Of a DNA stretch of 64,000 bases, positions 36,318-46,836 are shown piece after piece. Positions within the stretch are counted from its first letter, which is position 1. Each line of letters begins with the position of its first letter. A model generated the notes under the pieces. That model saw nothing but the letters and a program-made list of their open reading frames with translations, was not told the DNA's origin and did not search any database. Location of the stretch: positions 52,027 through 116,026 of the forward strand of contig NZ_JAGKSQ010000009.1 of assembly GCF_017939705.1 (NCBI RefSeq), written 5' to 3'. The translations under genes and the position numbers were made by a program. Source of the DNA: Halalkalibacter suaedae (lineage in GTDB: Bacteria; Bacillota; Bacilli; Bacillales; Bacillaceae_D).

Positions 36318-39300
36318 ATGACAATGACACCGACATTGAAATGGCTTTCTGATCCGAGTGTGTTTGCTGTAAATCGTCTTCAAGCACATTCAGATCATTA
36401 TTACTATGAAACGATAAGAGAAGCAGAGAAAAAGGTTAAGATGGCTTTACGACATGATTTAAATGGAAATTGGAAGTTTCACTACTCCTTAAGTCCAGTT
36501 GAACGCCCAAAAGATTTTTACAAGTTAGATTACCATTGTGCTGGCTGGCAGGATATTCACGTACCTGGTCATATGCAATTACAGGGTTATGGAAAGCCGC
36601 AGTATGCGAATACGATGTACCCATGGGATGGTCATCACCATCTGAGGCCACCGGAAGTGTCGGCAGAGGATAATCCAGTAGGTAGCTATGTAACCTATTT
36701 TCATCTTCCAGAAAAGATGAGCGGTAGACCTGTGTATATTTCGTTTCAAGGAGTAGAATCTGCTTTCTTCCTCTGGTTAAATGGACGATTTATCGGCTAT
36801 AGCGAAGATAGTTTTACACCAGCTGATTTTGACCTGACTCCATTTTTACAGGAAGGAGAGAATAAGCTTGCTGTAGAGGTGTATCAAAGGAGTACAGGTA
36901 GCTGGTTGGAGGATCAGGATTTCTGGAGATTTTCAGGTATTTTTAGGGATGTGTATTTATACACAGTGCCAGAGATCCATCTTTTTGATGTAGACATTCG
37001 AACAGAGCTAAATGATACGTATAATCATGCTGTGTTAAAAGGGGAATTGACTAGTTTAAATGAGATTCCATCTGGTGCTAGTTTGGTCGCAGAGTTACGT
37101 GATCAGGAGGGTCAGTTCATTTCTAGGTCAACTGCAACGATAGAGAGTGAGCGAAATTGGTCATTATCGGTAAGCGTGGAGAATCCGGAGCTGTGGAGTG
37201 CAGAAAATCCATATCTGTATATGCTCTATCTAAAGGTCTACAATGCGACTGGCTCATTAGTCGAGTGTATCCCACAAACGATTGGCTTTCGCCGATTTGA
37301 AATGATTAATAAAATAATGTGTCTGAATGGCAAGCGGATACTATTTAAAGGTGTAAACCGTCATGAATTTAATTGTCGTCATGGTCGCGCTGTGACGAAA
37401 GAGGATATGCTCTGGGATATAAAAGCATTAAAGCAAAACAATATTAATGCCGTGCGAACCTCTCATTACCCTAATCAGAGCTATTGGTATGAGCTATGTG
37501 ATCAATATGGTGTATATGTTATTGATGAAATGAATTTAGAGACACATGGATCGTGGCAGAAAATGGGTAAGGTTGAGCCATCATGGAATATCCCTGGAAA
37601 TCTACCTGAGTGGCAGGATATCGTAATGGACCGGGCGATTTCAATGTATGAACGCGATAAAAATCACCCATCGATCCTGATCTGGTCTTGCGGAAATGAA
37701 TCCTATGCCGGGGATGTCATCCTTAATTGTAGTAAGTATTTTAAGGAGGTAGATCCGGGAAGACTTGTTCATTATGAAGGGGTCTTTTATGATCGACGCT
37801 ATGAAGCGACAAGTGATATGGAAAGTAGAATGTACGCCAAGCCAGCGGATATTGTCCAATACCTCGAGTCCGCTCCTTCTAAGCCATATATTAGCTGCGA
37901 GTATATGCATGCAATGGGGAATTCAGTTGGTGGAATGTATAAGTATACTGATCTAGAAGAGAAATATCCTATGTATCAAGGTGGGTTCATCTGGGATTAT
38001 ATTGACCAGGCGTTGATGAAGCAAAATAGATATGGGGAAGAGTTTCTTGCATATGGAGGAGACTTTGAGGATCGTCCAACTGATTATTTCTTCTGCACGA
38101 ATGGAATTGTCACAGCTGATCGGAAACTTTCTCCAAAAATGCAGGAAGTGAAGTTCCTCTATCAAAATGTGAAGCTCAAAGTCGATAGGCAGGGAACTAC
38201 GATCAAAAATGATCATTTGTTTTTAAATACAAGTGAGTATGCCCTTGAATATGATCTACTTGTAAATGGTATGATCTGTTACCAAACAAAACAGCAATCG
38301 ATAGATGTTGCCCCAGGTGAACATGGAAGAATAGAGTTTGAGTTTCCAGATGAAGTATTTATTGAAAATGGTAGAGAATACTGCATCCATGTCCGCTTAG
38401 TTTTGAGGAAGGATCAACGATGGGCGGAAGCAGGGCATGAGGTGGCGTTTGGCCAATATGTTTTTTCAGAAGGAAAGAAACGTACCTCTATAGATACCGT
38501 AGGTCCACAAGCAAAGGTAAAGGTAGTCGAAGGTGATGTGAATATTGGTATACATGGAAAGGACTTTGGCATTCTATTCTCTAAGCAGGCCGGCACGCTT
38601 GTATCGCTAAATTATGGTGGTAGAGAAATGATTGCTGTACCACCTTCACCATTGTTCTGGAGAGCGACTACTGATAATGATAAAGGATATTCACAAGCTT
38701 TCCATTCTGGTGCTTGGTATACAGCTAGTATTGCTCGTAGATGTGTAGACATTCATTTGGAGCAGGGGGAAGACCGAGTAAAGGTTGAATTCACGTACCA
38801 ATTTTCGATAAGTGATGAATTGTTAGTAAAGATTGCCTATCATGTACTCTCTGACGGTAGTATGCACGTTCGTTCAATATATAGTGGAGCTGATAGTCTT
38901 CCGCAGCTACCGATATTTGCTTTATCATTTAAGGTTCCCGCTGAATATGAAAAGCTAAAATGGTATGCAATGGGTCCAAAGGAGAACTATTCAGATCGTT
39001 TGGCTGGAGCAAGGCTTGGTATTTTTGAAAATACGGCAAGAGATAACGTCTCTCCTTATGTTATGCCACAGGAATCAGGTAACCGGACAGGTGTAAGAAG
39101 TCTCGAGGTAACAAATCAGATGGGAAATGGTATTAAGATTTCTGCGATCGATACACCAGTGGAATGCACTGTTTCTCCCTATACCGCATTTGAGTTAGAG
39201 AATGCTAATCATCATTACGAATTGCCGAATGTTCACTATACAGTTTTGACAATTGCGGGAAAACAAATGGGTGTCGGTGGTGATGATAGTTGGGGTGCAC

Positions 39301-39371
39301 CTGTTCATGACGAACATCTGATCAAGGCAGATGGGATGATTGAGTTTAAGTTTAGGATTTCACGGATATAA
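36318..39371 (+). CDS. lacZ: GH2 family beta-galactosidase
   Basis: This 1017-residue LacZ-type enzyme hydrolyses terminal beta-galactosides in the cytoplasm (no signal peptide). Domain order is the usual one: sugar-binding jelly roll (to about 220, NRLQAHSDHYYYE, WKFHYSLSPVERP), immunoglobulin-like domain, TIM barrel with RTSHYPNQSYWYELCDQYG, acid/base Glu in WSCGNESYAGD (about 459) and nucleophile Glu in SCEYMHAMGNS (about 527). Then come the small-chain-like domains (FWRATTDNDKGYSQ). It closes the importer operon, so imported galactosides are split inside the cell. The lacZ symbol denotes family; the natural substrate could be galacto-oligosaccharides rather than lactose. Confidence 0.94.
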   Translation: MTMTPTLKWLSDPSVFAVNRLQAHSDHYYYETIREAEKKVKMALRHDLNGNWKFHYSLSPVERPKDFYKLDYHCAGWQDIHVPGHMQLQGYGKPQYANTMYPWDGHHHLRPPEVSAEDNPVGSYVTYFHLPEKMSGRPVYISFQGVESAFFLWLNGRFIGYSEDSFTPADFDLTPFLQEGENKLAVEVYQRSTGSWLEDQDFWRFSGIFRDVYLYTVPEIHLFDVDIRTELNDTYNHAVLKGELTSLNEIPSGASLVAELRDQEGQFISRSTATIESERNWSLSVSVENPELWSAENPYLYMLYLKVYNATGSLVECIPQTIGFRRFEMINKIMCLNGKRILFKGVNRHEFNCRHGRAVTKEDMLWDIKALKQNNINAVRTSHYPNQSYWYELCDQYGVYVIDEMNLETHGSWQKMGKVEPSWNIPGNLPEWQDIVMDRAISMYERDKNHPSILIWSCGNESYAGDVILNCSKYFKEVDPGRLVHYEGVFYDRRYEATSDMESRMYAKPADIVQYLESAPSKPYISCEYMHAMGNSVGGMYKYTDLEEKYPMYQGGFIWDYIDQALMKQNRYGEEFLAYGGDFEDRPTDYFFCTNGIVTADRKLSPKMQEVKFLYQNVKLKVDRQGTTIKNDHLFLNTSEYALEYDLLVNGMICYQTKQQSIDVAPGEHGRIEFEFPDEVFIENGREYCIHVRLVLRKDQRWAEAGHEVAFGQYVFSEGKKRTSIDTVGPQAKVKVVEGDVNIGIHGKDFGILFSKQAGTLVSLNYGGREMIAVPPSPLFWRATTDNDKGYSQAFHSGAWYTASIARRCVDIHLEQGEDRVKVEFTYQFSISDELLVKIAYHVLSDGSMHVRSIYSGADSLPQLPIFALSFKVPAEYEKLKWYAMGPKENYSDRLAGARLGIFENTARDNVSPYVMPQESGNRTGVRSLEVTNQMGNGIKISAIDTPVECTVSPYTAFELENANHHYELPNVHYTVLTIAGKQMGVGGDDSWGAPVHDEHLIKADGMIEFKFRISRI

Positions 39372-39404
39372 ATTTATTTTTTGAGGCTGGTTTTTAATTA
39401 ATCT

Positions 39405-39453
39405 AAGCAGAAGATCATTGTTCCTTAGGGTTCATGAATTTCTGCTTTTTTTA
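39405..39453 (+). terminator. terminator after the beta-galactosidase gene
   Basis: AAGCAGAA (39405-39412) pairs with TTCTGCTT (39440-39447) across a 27-nt loop that has further pairing, followed by TTTTT. Confidence 0.7.
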
Positions 39454-39553
39454 TGGAATTAAAACAAGTTGTTGAATTTTGTTTCATTTGAATGTGTATG
39501 AACAAATCGTTTTTAAATATGTAGTGATTGATTCGTTTACCAGTAATTTCAGA

Positions 39554-39580
39554 TAGAAGTGAATATTCATTTTCCGATAT
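39554..39580 (+). promoter_or_regulatory. candidate sigma-D promoter of the third chemoreceptor
   Basis: TAGA at 39554-39557, exactly 15 nt, then TCCGATAT at 39573-39580, against the consensus TAAA-N15-GCCGATAT (one mismatch per box). It would give a leader of about 190 nt that includes a terminator-like hairpin before the receptor gene. Confidence 0.6.
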
Positions 39581-39614
39581 AAAATAGGGATTTCATTTTG
39601 AGAGGTGGAACTGA

Positions 39615-39656
39615 GTGAAAAGGGGGGAGGTAAAAAGGTCTGGTAAAAAAACTTAG
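39615..39656 (+). CDS. putative 13-residue leader peptide before a chemoreceptor
   Basis: GTG starts a 13-codon basic peptide (MKRGEVKRSGKKT, stop TAG), with AGAGGTGG 6 nt upstream. It lies between the sigma-D-like promoter and the terminator hairpin at 39673. I cannot tell whether it is translated; the good ribosome binding site is the only evidence. Confidence 0.3.
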   Translation: MKRGEVKRSGKKT

Positions 39657-39672
39657 TTTACATCGGATAGCC

Positions 39673-39698
39673 AACTGTGATGAACATCACAGTTTTTT
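39673..39698 (+). terminator. terminator-like hairpin in the chemoreceptor leader
   Basis: AACTGTGATG and CATCACAGTT form a perfect 10-bp stem with a 2-nt AA loop, followed by TTTT. No annotated gene lies between it and the terminator at 39405, so it may be an attenuator for the receptor gene or the end of a short RNA. Confidence 0.7.
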
Positions 39699-39779
39699 CA
39701 ATGGAATGCCGTTAAAATGATGAAGAAACTGTGAGCAATAGTAATAAACCTTAAAAGACATCTAGGAGGAAAGATCATC

Positions 39780-41873
39780 ATGAACGTATTTTCACCAATT
39801 ATTTCTTTAATGAATCGACTTAAGTATTTCGGTAAATTCAGTGTGATCGGAGGACTTTTTGCTATCCCGATTGCTGTTATGATGTATATGCTTTTGACAG
39901 ATATTAATAAAAATTTAAGTGTGTTAGAAGAACGGCAAGATGGAGCAGCCTATAATCTGCTTTTAAAAGATTTACTACAGGATGTCCAGCAACATAGGGC
40001 TTTATCGGTCGGCTTCATTGGTGGTAATGCTTCATATGAAGCACAAATGGAAGAGAAGCAAATGGAGGCTACTGAAATCATTCAGAAAATTGATGCCAAT
40101 CATAGTGCTAAAGGGCAAGGTAGTGAGGAGTGGAATCAATTAAAAGGAAATTGGGAGGAGATTGTTTCAAGTGTGAAAAGTCTCTCAGCTAGTGACGCTA
40201 CACTTGTCCATATTGAGTATATTGGTTCATTGTTATCCTATATGGCTGAAGTTGGGGATCAGTCCAACATGATGGTTGCAGAAACAAATGAAGGAATGTA
40301 TCTTGCTAAGAGTACGATCCATACTTTACCAAATTTAACGGAAAGGTTGGGACAACTTCGTGCCTATGGGATGCAGGCGGTGACCTCTGGTGAAATGACT
40401 GAGGAACTAAGAGGAGAAATTGTTTCAATTAATACATTGATCAATGAGTCCTTAGAAACGATTAAATATGAAGTAGATGTGATGACGGAAGATCCGGTGT
40501 TGCAACAATCATTAAGTGAAATTGCCAAAAATGCTGGTACAAGTACCAACTCCTTTTTAAGTACACTTGACTCCGAGGTGCTTCAAGCATCAACTATTTC
40601 ACTGAGTTCGGACGAGTTTTATAATCTGGCTACTGATACAATCAATAAAACGTTTGAGTTATACGATGAAGGAGTCAATCAGTTAGTTGAGCGAATGGAT
40701 AGTCAGGTAAATGAACTAGAAATGAATCGTGTTGTAGTTATTTCATTAATCGTTGTTATCTTTTTATTAGTTATCTACGGATTTATCGGTTTCTACCTAT
40801 CAATTAGAAATAATATTATTAAATTAAAAAGTGTTGCAGTAGGTGTTGCTGAAGGTGATCTAACACAAGAAGTTTCATTGAATACAAAGGATGAAATGAA
40901 CGATATTGAGGTAGCCTTCAATGATATGATTGGTAGTTTGCGACGTTTGGTCAATCAAATTAATAGTAATGCCGATCAAGTAGCCGCATCATCAGAGCAA
41001 TTGACTGCAAGTTCAGAACAAACAACAATGGCAACTGAACATGTTGCAGCGTCTATTCAGCTTGTCTCGAGTGGGGCTGAAAAGCAAATGAGTGGAATAA
41101 GCGAGAGTTCAAAGGCTCTAGAAGAGATTGCTATAGGTGTTCAACGAATTGCAGAAAATAGTAGCAGTGTTTCAGAACTCACAGTACAAACAGCAGAGCT
41201 AGCAGATGAAGGTGCTAAGTCAATCGAATTGAATGTGAACCAGATGAACAGCATTTATGCTTCTGCTACGGAATCTAGTCAAATTATTAAAGCTTTATAT
41301 GATAGTTCACAAGAAATCGGTAAAATTCTAGATGTCATTAAAGGAATAGCGGATCAGACGAATCTGCTTGCATTAAATGCTTCAATTGAAGCAGCTAGAG
41401 CCGGAGAGCATGGGAAAGGATTTGCTGTAGTTGCAGATGAGGTCAGAAAATTAGCTGAACAATCTCAAGCGTCATCACTACAGATTGCTGATTTAATTAA
41501 AGGGATTCAAATAGATACTGAGAAGTCAGTTGAAGTAATGAAAGGTGTAACGACAAATGTTGATTCAGGTTTGACAATTTCTAAGCAAGCAGCTGACAAA
41601 TTCGTTCAGATCGTAAAAGGAATGAATATTATTACACCTCAAATTGAAGAAGTATCGGTGACGGCTCAACAAATGTCAGCTGGTACTCAGCAGGTTGTAG
41701 CAGGTGTTGGAGAAATTGCCACTATTTCTAAAGAGAATGCAGTCACTTCTGATGAAGTTGTAGCATCGACACAGGAACAATTGGCTTCCATGGAAGAGAT
41801 CTCTGCTTCGGCTAATGCATTAACACAAATGGCCGAGGAATTACAAGAGGTAGTTAAGACCTTTAAGGTATAA
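39780..41873 (+). CDS. methyl-accepting chemotaxis protein (large helical sensor, NIT-like)
   Basis: This is a 697-residue chemoreceptor. The first helix is at about 22-40. The extracellular region (about 45-315) is all helical and contains [17 protein letters not shown], similar to the start of nitrate/nitrite-sensing (NIT) domains. The second helix is at about 318-340, followed by HAMP and the signalling coiled coil. The tip reads [19 protein letters not shown] at about 524 (Ser for the more common Ala). GGAGGA precedes the ATG. The gene ends at a strong terminator. NIT assignment is from pattern only; the ligand is not known. Confidence 0.92.
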   Translation: MNVFSPIISLMNRLKYFGKFSVIGGLFAIPIAVMMYMLLTDINKNLSVLEERQDGAAYNLLLKDLLQDVQQHRALSVGFIGGNASYEAQMEEKQMEATEIIQKIDANHSAKGQGSEEWNQLKGNWEEIVSSVKSLSASDATLVHIEYIGSLLSYMAEVGDQSNMMVAETNEGMYLAKSTIHTLPNLTERLGQLRAYGMQAVTSGEMTEELRGEIVSINTLINESLETIKYEVDVMTEDPVLQQSLSEIAKNAGTSTNSFLSTLDSEVLQASTISLSSDEFYNLATDTINKTFELYDEGVNQLVERMDSQVNELEMNRVVVISLIVVIFLLVIYGFIGFYLSIRNNIIKLKSVAVGVAEGDLTQEVSLNTKDEMNDIEVAFNDMIGSLRRLVNQINSNADQVAASSEQLTASSEQTTMATEHVAASIQLVSSGAEKQMSGISESSKALEEIAIGVQRIAENSSSVSELTVQTAELADEGAKSIELNVNQMNSIYASATESSQIIKALYDSSQEIGKILDVIKGIADQTNLLALNASIEAARAGEHGKGFAVVADEVRKLAEQSQASSLQIADLIKGIQIDTEKSVEVMKGVTTNVDSGLTISKQAADKFVQIVKGMNIITPQIEEVSVTAQQMSAGTQQVVAGVGEIATISKENAVTSDEVVASTQEQLASMEEISASANALTQMAEELQEVVKTFKV

Positions 41874-41885
41874 TCGTCATTTCTA

Positions 41886-41928
41886 GAGATTTAAGTGAGT
41901 TTGGAAACTTACTTAAATCTCTTTTTTG
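41886..41928 (+). terminator. terminator after the third chemoreceptor gene
   Basis: AGATTTAAGTGAGTTT pairs with AACTTACTTAAATCT, followed by CTTTTTTG. Confidence 0.9.
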
Positions 41929-42027
41929 TAAAAATATAGAGGGAAGATAAGACATTAGAAAAAAATTTTAAAAAGATGTTCAGTGACCCCCTAAAAAGGA
42001 GACAAGCTCTCGTATAGATAAGTGTAA

Positions 42028-42112
42028 GAGAGAAAGGCAAAGCCATTGAAAGGTGGCGACGCAAAGCTAAAGGGACTAAGGATTTATTCTATGTTTGCCA
42101 GCTACCGTCGTG
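42028..42112 (+). ncRNA. cyclic di-GMP-I (GEMM-I) riboswitch
   Basis: The conserved core is clear: AAAGGCAAAGCC (42033-42044), the GAAA tetraloop in ATTGAAAGGT, GGCGACGCAAAGC (docking receptor side), GGGACTAAGG, then GTTTGCCAGCTACCG at the 3' side. These are the hallmarks of the c-di-GMP-I aptamer. It lies 56 nt before the lipoprotein gene at 42169. I see no terminator with a T-run between aptamer and gene, so control of translation is possible. It predicts that the following cell-surface genes respond to c-di-GMP. Confidence 0.9.
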
Positions 42113-42168
42113 TAAGCTTCATTCCTTCGGGTATTCTTTCATCAAAAGATCATAGTGGAGGTGAGTAA

Positions 42169-42666
42169 ATGAAAAAGAGAGTGACGGCTTTGTTGTTAGT
42201 ATGCAGCTTGTTTTTCATGGGGGCTTGCCAAAATGAAAGCACATCTGATAATCAAGTTAATGCTAAGGAATCTACTCAAGAGGAACAAAAGTATTTATTT
42301 GAAAGCGAAACGGTTAAGGTGATTGAGACAAACGGATGGAAGGAAAATGAGACTCAATCCGTTGAGGGTAATTTAGTTTTTGAAAATGATCATGTTAAGG
42401 CAATTATAAGTGAAGTATCAAACGAAAAGTCTCTCGAAGAAATAAAAGCTGAATTAATCGCTTCACTTGGTAGTGTGGAGCCGATCGATGACTCGGATCA
42501 GCATTTCTCGGTTAAGTCGCTGCGAAAAGAAAGTATTCGGACAGATGTTTACCTGAATCGGGGAGAAGAGTATACAGGGATTATCATATTCATGACTCGT
42601 AATGATGATTATGAACAAAATAAATCAGCAATAGAAAAGTTTAAAAGTCATGTGGAATTTAACTAG
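42169..42666 (+). CDS. lipoprotein under c-di-GMP riboswitch
   Basis: This 165-residue predicted lipoprotein has a signal peptide with lipobox MGAC (Cys at about 20), then a polar linker and a small alpha/beta domain (KVIETNGWKENETQSVEGNLVF, then EYTGIIIFMTRNDDYEQN). I do not recognise the family. GGAGGTG lies 7 nt before the ATG. It is the first gene after the c-di-GMP riboswitch and is followed after 17 nt by the secreted DUF5667 protein, so both are likely made together on the cell surface. Confidence 0.75.
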   Translation: MKKRVTALLLVCSLFFMGACQNESTSDNQVNAKESTQEEQKYLFESETVKVIETNGWKENETQSVEGNLVFENDHVKAIISEVSNEKSLEEIKAELIASLGSVEPIDDSDQHFSVKSLRKESIRTDVYLNRGEEYTGIIIFMTRNDDYEQNKSAIEKFKSHVEFN

Positions 42667-42683
42667 AAAAGGTGGAGATTTGA

Positions 42684-43637
<954 letters not shown>

Positions 43638-43649
43638 TCAATCTAAAGA

Positions 43650-43686
43650 GAAAGTGACCCTTCCAAAAATTGGGTTGCTTTCTTTT
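43650..43686 (+). terminator. terminator after the DUF5667 gene
   Basis: GAAAGTGACCC pairs with GGGTTGCTTTC (two G-U pairs) around an 11-nt loop, followed by TTTTG. Confidence 0.75.
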
Positions 43687-43700
43687 GTTACAAAGTATTT

Positions 43701-43722
43701 ACCCTCAACTACAGATAGCGTA
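43701..43722 (+). promoter_or_regulatory. possible SigI-type autoregulated promoter
   Basis: ACCCTCAA at 43701-43708 and CGTA at 43719-43722 resemble the C-rich -35 and CGWA -10 elements described for SigI promoters. They lie 35-56 nt before sigI, which is often autoregulated. The exact spacing rule is not something I can verify here. Confidence 0.35.
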
Positions 43723-43756
43723 CTCTTATTTTTAGAGAGTCTACAAGGAGGGCACC

Positions 43757-44479
43757 ATGAAGGATTTAATACTTAAAAATGCTCTTTGTAAAATAAAAGA
43801 TGGTGATGATCTAGAACGTGAGCGTGTAATTAGACATTATCAGCCTTATATTCAGAATGTTGTTAGTCATATTTGTAAACGTTATATTAATTGGAGTAGC
43901 GATGAAGCGAGTATTGGTCTAATTGCCTTTAATCGTGCCTTAGATACATTTGATAGTGAAAAGGGGCGTACGTTTTTGAACTATGCTTTTTTACTTATTC
44001 AACGTGATCTGATAGATTATTTCCGGAAAGAAAATCAGCATTACCAGCTGTCTGCTATGTCTTCTTCAGAAGAGGATAGACGAGAATATAAAGACCAGTC
44101 CAAAGCCTCGCTTGAAATATTTAAGCAATCAAAACAAGCCTCATCCCTGGTCGAAGAAATATTAGAACTAGATGAGATTCTACGAAAATTCAGAATATCA
44201 TTTGAAGAACTTGAAAACCATTGTCCAAAGCATAGTGATACAAGGTTAGGGTTACTGGAAATGGCCAATGCATTTATTGAAAGTCAAGAGTTAGTCGATG
44301 AGCTATTCAAGAAATGTCTGCTACCTATTAAAGAATTCACAAGAAAAACAGGGTATCGACCAAAAAATATTGAACGTCATCGGAAATACTTAATTACGAT
44401 TATTGTAATTAAGTTAAATCCAGAATGGACTCATCTTTCGACTTTCATAGCGGGTGGAACTGGGAGTGTGAAAAAATGA
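43757..44479 (+). CDS. sigI: RNA polymerase sigma factor SigI
   Basis: This 240-residue alternative sigma factor matches SigI. The N-terminal sigma-2 region is seen as RERVIRHYQPYIQNVVSHIC followed by DEASIGLIAFNRALDTFDSEKGRTFLNYAFLLIQRDLIDYFRKE. The C-terminal region (ELVDELFKKCLLPIKEFTRKTGYRPKNIERHRKY) is the SigI-specific helix-turn-helix. AAGGAGGG lies before the ATG. The gene overlaps rsgI by 4 nt. SigI controls heat and cell-wall functions in Bacillus and polysaccharide sensing in clostridia; its targets in this organism are unknown. Confidence 0.95.
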   Translation: MKDLILKNALCKIKDGDDLERERVIRHYQPYIQNVVSHICKRYINWSSDEASIGLIAFNRALDTFDSEKGRTFLNYAFLLIQRDLIDYFRKENQHYQLSAMSSSEEDRREYKDQSKASLEIFKQSKQASSLVEEILELDEILRKFRISFEELENHCPKHSDTRLGLLEMANAFIESQELVDELFKKCLLPIKEFTRKTGYRPKNIERHRKYLITIIVIKLNPEWTHLSTFIAGGTGSVKK

Positions 44480-45711
44480 TTAAACAGCGAATTGAAGGCG
44501 TTATTATCAAGGTGACTGATAATCAATGTGTTGTTTTAAGTGATGATGGGACGTTTCAAAACGTACCGTTAGAGAACAATGAATATCCACTAATAGGTGA
44601 ACGGATTACCTATCAAAAGAAAACGACTTCATCCTTCCCTTTCAAAATGATGGTGTTAGTCGCCTCTCTTTTTGTAACGAGCTTATTAACTTACAGTCTT
44701 TTTTATAATAATCATGAACCGCATTATGTTGCGGTTATAGATATTAATCCAAGCATTGAAATTTTTTTGGATCAGGATTATCGTGTGCTTGACGTAGTTC
44801 CGTTAAATTCTGATGCAAGTAAACTGATGGAATCGATCGAAACTGAAGATAGTGACTTGTATACCATGGTAGCAAACATTGTTACCAATTCAATCGCAAA
44901 GGGGTATTTAAAAGAGGACGAGAACGGTATTTTAAACGCTAGTATTATAGACCTGAAAAATGAGAGTGAGCAACCCTCTGTTGAACATCTAAGTGAAACG
45001 ATTAATGAACAGTTATTGAGTAATAATATTTCAGCTGATGTACAGGTTTTTAGTGAGGGAAAGGATTTTTACGATCAGGCAAACAGCGAGGATGTATCGG
45101 TTAATAAATACAGAATGTTTCAAATTTTGAAGAGTAAAGGGATAGCGGAGGAGCTAGTTCAAGTACAAGGGAAGTCGGTCAAACAACTACAAGAGATGAT
45201 TGTGAATAGTGTTGAATCAAATTCGTCGTCAAATAAGCATGACCCTTCTAAATCAGCAGATCAGATTCAAGATCCTATTGATGAAGATACGACTCCTATA
45301 CAGGATCCAAAAAATAGTAGTGAGAAGAAAAATGAGGCCCCAGGTCAAGTAGAAAAGGAAAATGCAAAACAAGCAGTTGATAAAGACCAGGTAAAGACAC
45401 CGGTGTTAAAGCAACCAAAGGAAAAGGATCTACCGGCAGGAAAACAAGAGAAACAGAAACAAGAGAAACAAGAGAAACAGAAGCAAGAGTCTGAAAAAAA
45501 GGAAACAAAGAAGCCCGATGCACCATCTGATGCGAAGAAAAATGCAGATAAGCAAGACCTATTAGAAGATGAACCGGATGAACAGAAAGAAGAACGTAAT
45601 GAAAAAAGGAATAATGAAGCAAAAGAAACTCAGGAATCAGTCCCAGACCATGTGGAGGAAAAGAAAAAGGATGGCAAAGATCAAGCTAATTCTAATTCGA
45701 ATGAACCATAA
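44476..45711 (+). CDS. rsgI: anti-sigma-I factor RsgI
   Basis: RsgI is the membrane anti-sigma factor for SigI, 411 residues here. The N-terminal RsgI_N domain (about 1-50; IEGVIIKVTDNQCVVLSDDG) binds SigI inside the cell. One helix follows at about 55-75. The outer domain has the conserved VAVIDINPSIEIFLDQDYRV, whose Asn-Pro is the self-cleavage site known in RsgI-type SEAL domains. The C-terminal third (about 245-411) is Lys/Glu/Gln-rich, low complexity and without a carbohydrate-binding module. I chose the ATG at 44476 (ATGA overlap with the sigI stop) over an upstream ATG at 44425. Confidence 0.92.
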   Translation: MIKQRIEGVIIKVTDNQCVVLSDDGTFQNVPLENNEYPLIGERITYQKKTTSSFPFKMMVLVASLFVTSLLTYSLFYNNHEPHYVAVIDINPSIEIFLDQDYRVLDVVPLNSDASKLMESIETEDSDLYTMVANIVTNSIAKGYLKEDENGILNASIIDLKNESEQPSVEHLSETINEQLLSNNISADVQVFSEGKDFYDQANSEDVSVNKYRMFQILKSKGIAEELVQVQGKSVKQLQEMIVNSVESNSSSNKHDPSKSADQIQDPIDEDTTPIQDPKNSSEKKNEAPGQVEKENAKQAVDKDQVKTPVLKQPKEKDLPAGKQEKQKQEKQEKQKQESEKKETKKPDAPSDAKKNADKQDLLEDEPDEQKEERNEKRNNEAKETQESVPDHVEEKKKDGKDQANSNSNEP

Positions 45712-45828
45712 AACCCGCCTTATTTGTTCCTAGAAGGTATTTCCATTATAATGAGTGGACAGCTTCTGTTTTTGGAGCAATGAGGAAAAATTGAAGTGAT
45801 AAGCAGAACATGATAAAGGGTGATGAAG

Positions 45829-46128
45829 ATGAAAGTAAATATGAAATTGAAAGACCCTGCAATTGTTCAATTGATTTCTTTTTCAGATGATATTGTTTCT
45901 GATCAAAAGGTTTTCTTTGAAGGAACAGCTCAGCAATTGAGAGATCAACAATTTGGTTTGGAGTGGGATGGATTTAACCTAGGGGATCGATTTACGGTTG
46001 AAGACAATGAAGTGAAGGTTTTTAAGGTAACAGAGGAATTTGGTTCTAATTTGGAGGTTAGTAAAATTAAATACCTCATTGGCCCGACACATTTAGATAC
46101 GGATAAGGTAAATAAAGCAGTTAATTAA
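45829..46128 (+). CDS. hypothetical small protein
   Basis: This 99-residue soluble protein is one I do not recognise. It begins MKVNMKLKDPAIVQLISFSD and appears to be mostly beta strands (FNLGDRFTVEDNEVKVFKVTEE). The best start is the ATG at 45829, 8 nt after AAAGGG; GTG and ATG codons at 45820 and 45823 are in frame but too close. It is preceded by a 117-nt gap after rsgI and followed at once by a terminator, so it is probably a separate unit. Confidence 0.65.
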   Translation: MKVNMKLKDPAIVQLISFSDDIVSDQKVFFEGTAQQLRDQQFGLEWDGFNLGDRFTVEDNEVKVFKVTEEFGSNLEVSKIKYLIGPTHLDTDKVNKAVN

Positions 46129-46156
46129 ACTACTCAGAAATGGGTAGTTTTTTTTG
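46128..46156 (+). terminator. terminator after the 45829 gene
   Basis: AACTACTC pairs with GGGTAGTT around a 6-nt loop, followed by TTTTTT. The stem begins at the stop codon. Confidence 0.8.
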
Positions 46157-46320
46157 CTGTTAATAAAAATCATCTTGATGATGCTGTAAAACATGAAAAT
46201 CGATGTAAATTTTTTGGAAGAAGATTAATATTATTTTCCTACATACACATGCTATAAATGAAATGATTATGGTGAGTTCATAAACTATTCATTTTAGAAA
46301 TTTATAAGGGATGTCAACCT

Positions 46321-46836
46321 ATGCATATATTCACTGCCATAATTAGCATTATCGCTGTTTTTATTTGGGGTGATTGGAGAAATTGGAAGACGTATCACTC
46401 AACGATATTGTTCTTTGCACTAGGTAATTTATTGTATAATTTTTTAACTGCTAATCATATATTATGGAGATTACAAGGGAATGTCGTTCCAAATCATTCA
46501 CTGACTGAGATGCTGTATACTTTTGTGATTTTCCCAGCTACTGCCATTCTTTTTCTAGGGAATTATCCGAATGGAATCTTGAAGCAACTGTTACATACGC
46601 TTCAATGGATTGCTATATATGGAATTTGGGAATTCGTATATACGAAAACAGGACATATTGAATATCAACATGGCTGGTCTCTTAGCTGGTCTATCTTTGT
46701 TCTATTTATCATGTTCCCGTTGTTAAGACTCCATGTAAATCGACCTCTGCTAGCATATCTTTTATATGCAGTAGCTTCTGTTTTTCTTCTGTGGTGGTTT
46801 GAAATTCCGGTACATATATCAATTGAAGATCGTTAA
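46321..46836 (+). CDS. CBO0543 family membrane protein
   Basis: This 171-residue protein has about five membrane helices and short loops. The start MHIFTAIISIIAVFIWGDWR and the block YHSTILFFALGNLLYNFLT resemble the small CBO0543 family of Firmicutes membrane proteins, whose role is unknown. Only a weak ribosome binding site (AAGGGATG) precedes the ATG. A family B repeat starts directly at its stop codon. Confidence 0.72.
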   Translation: MHIFTAIISIIAVFIWGDWRNWKTYHSTILFFALGNLLYNFLTANHILWRLQGNVVPNHSLTEMLYTFVIFPATAILFLGNYPNGILKQLLHTLQWIAIYGIWEFVYTKTGHIEYQHGWSLSWSIFVLFIMFPLLRLHVNRPLLAYLLYAVASVFLLWWFEIPVHISIEDR

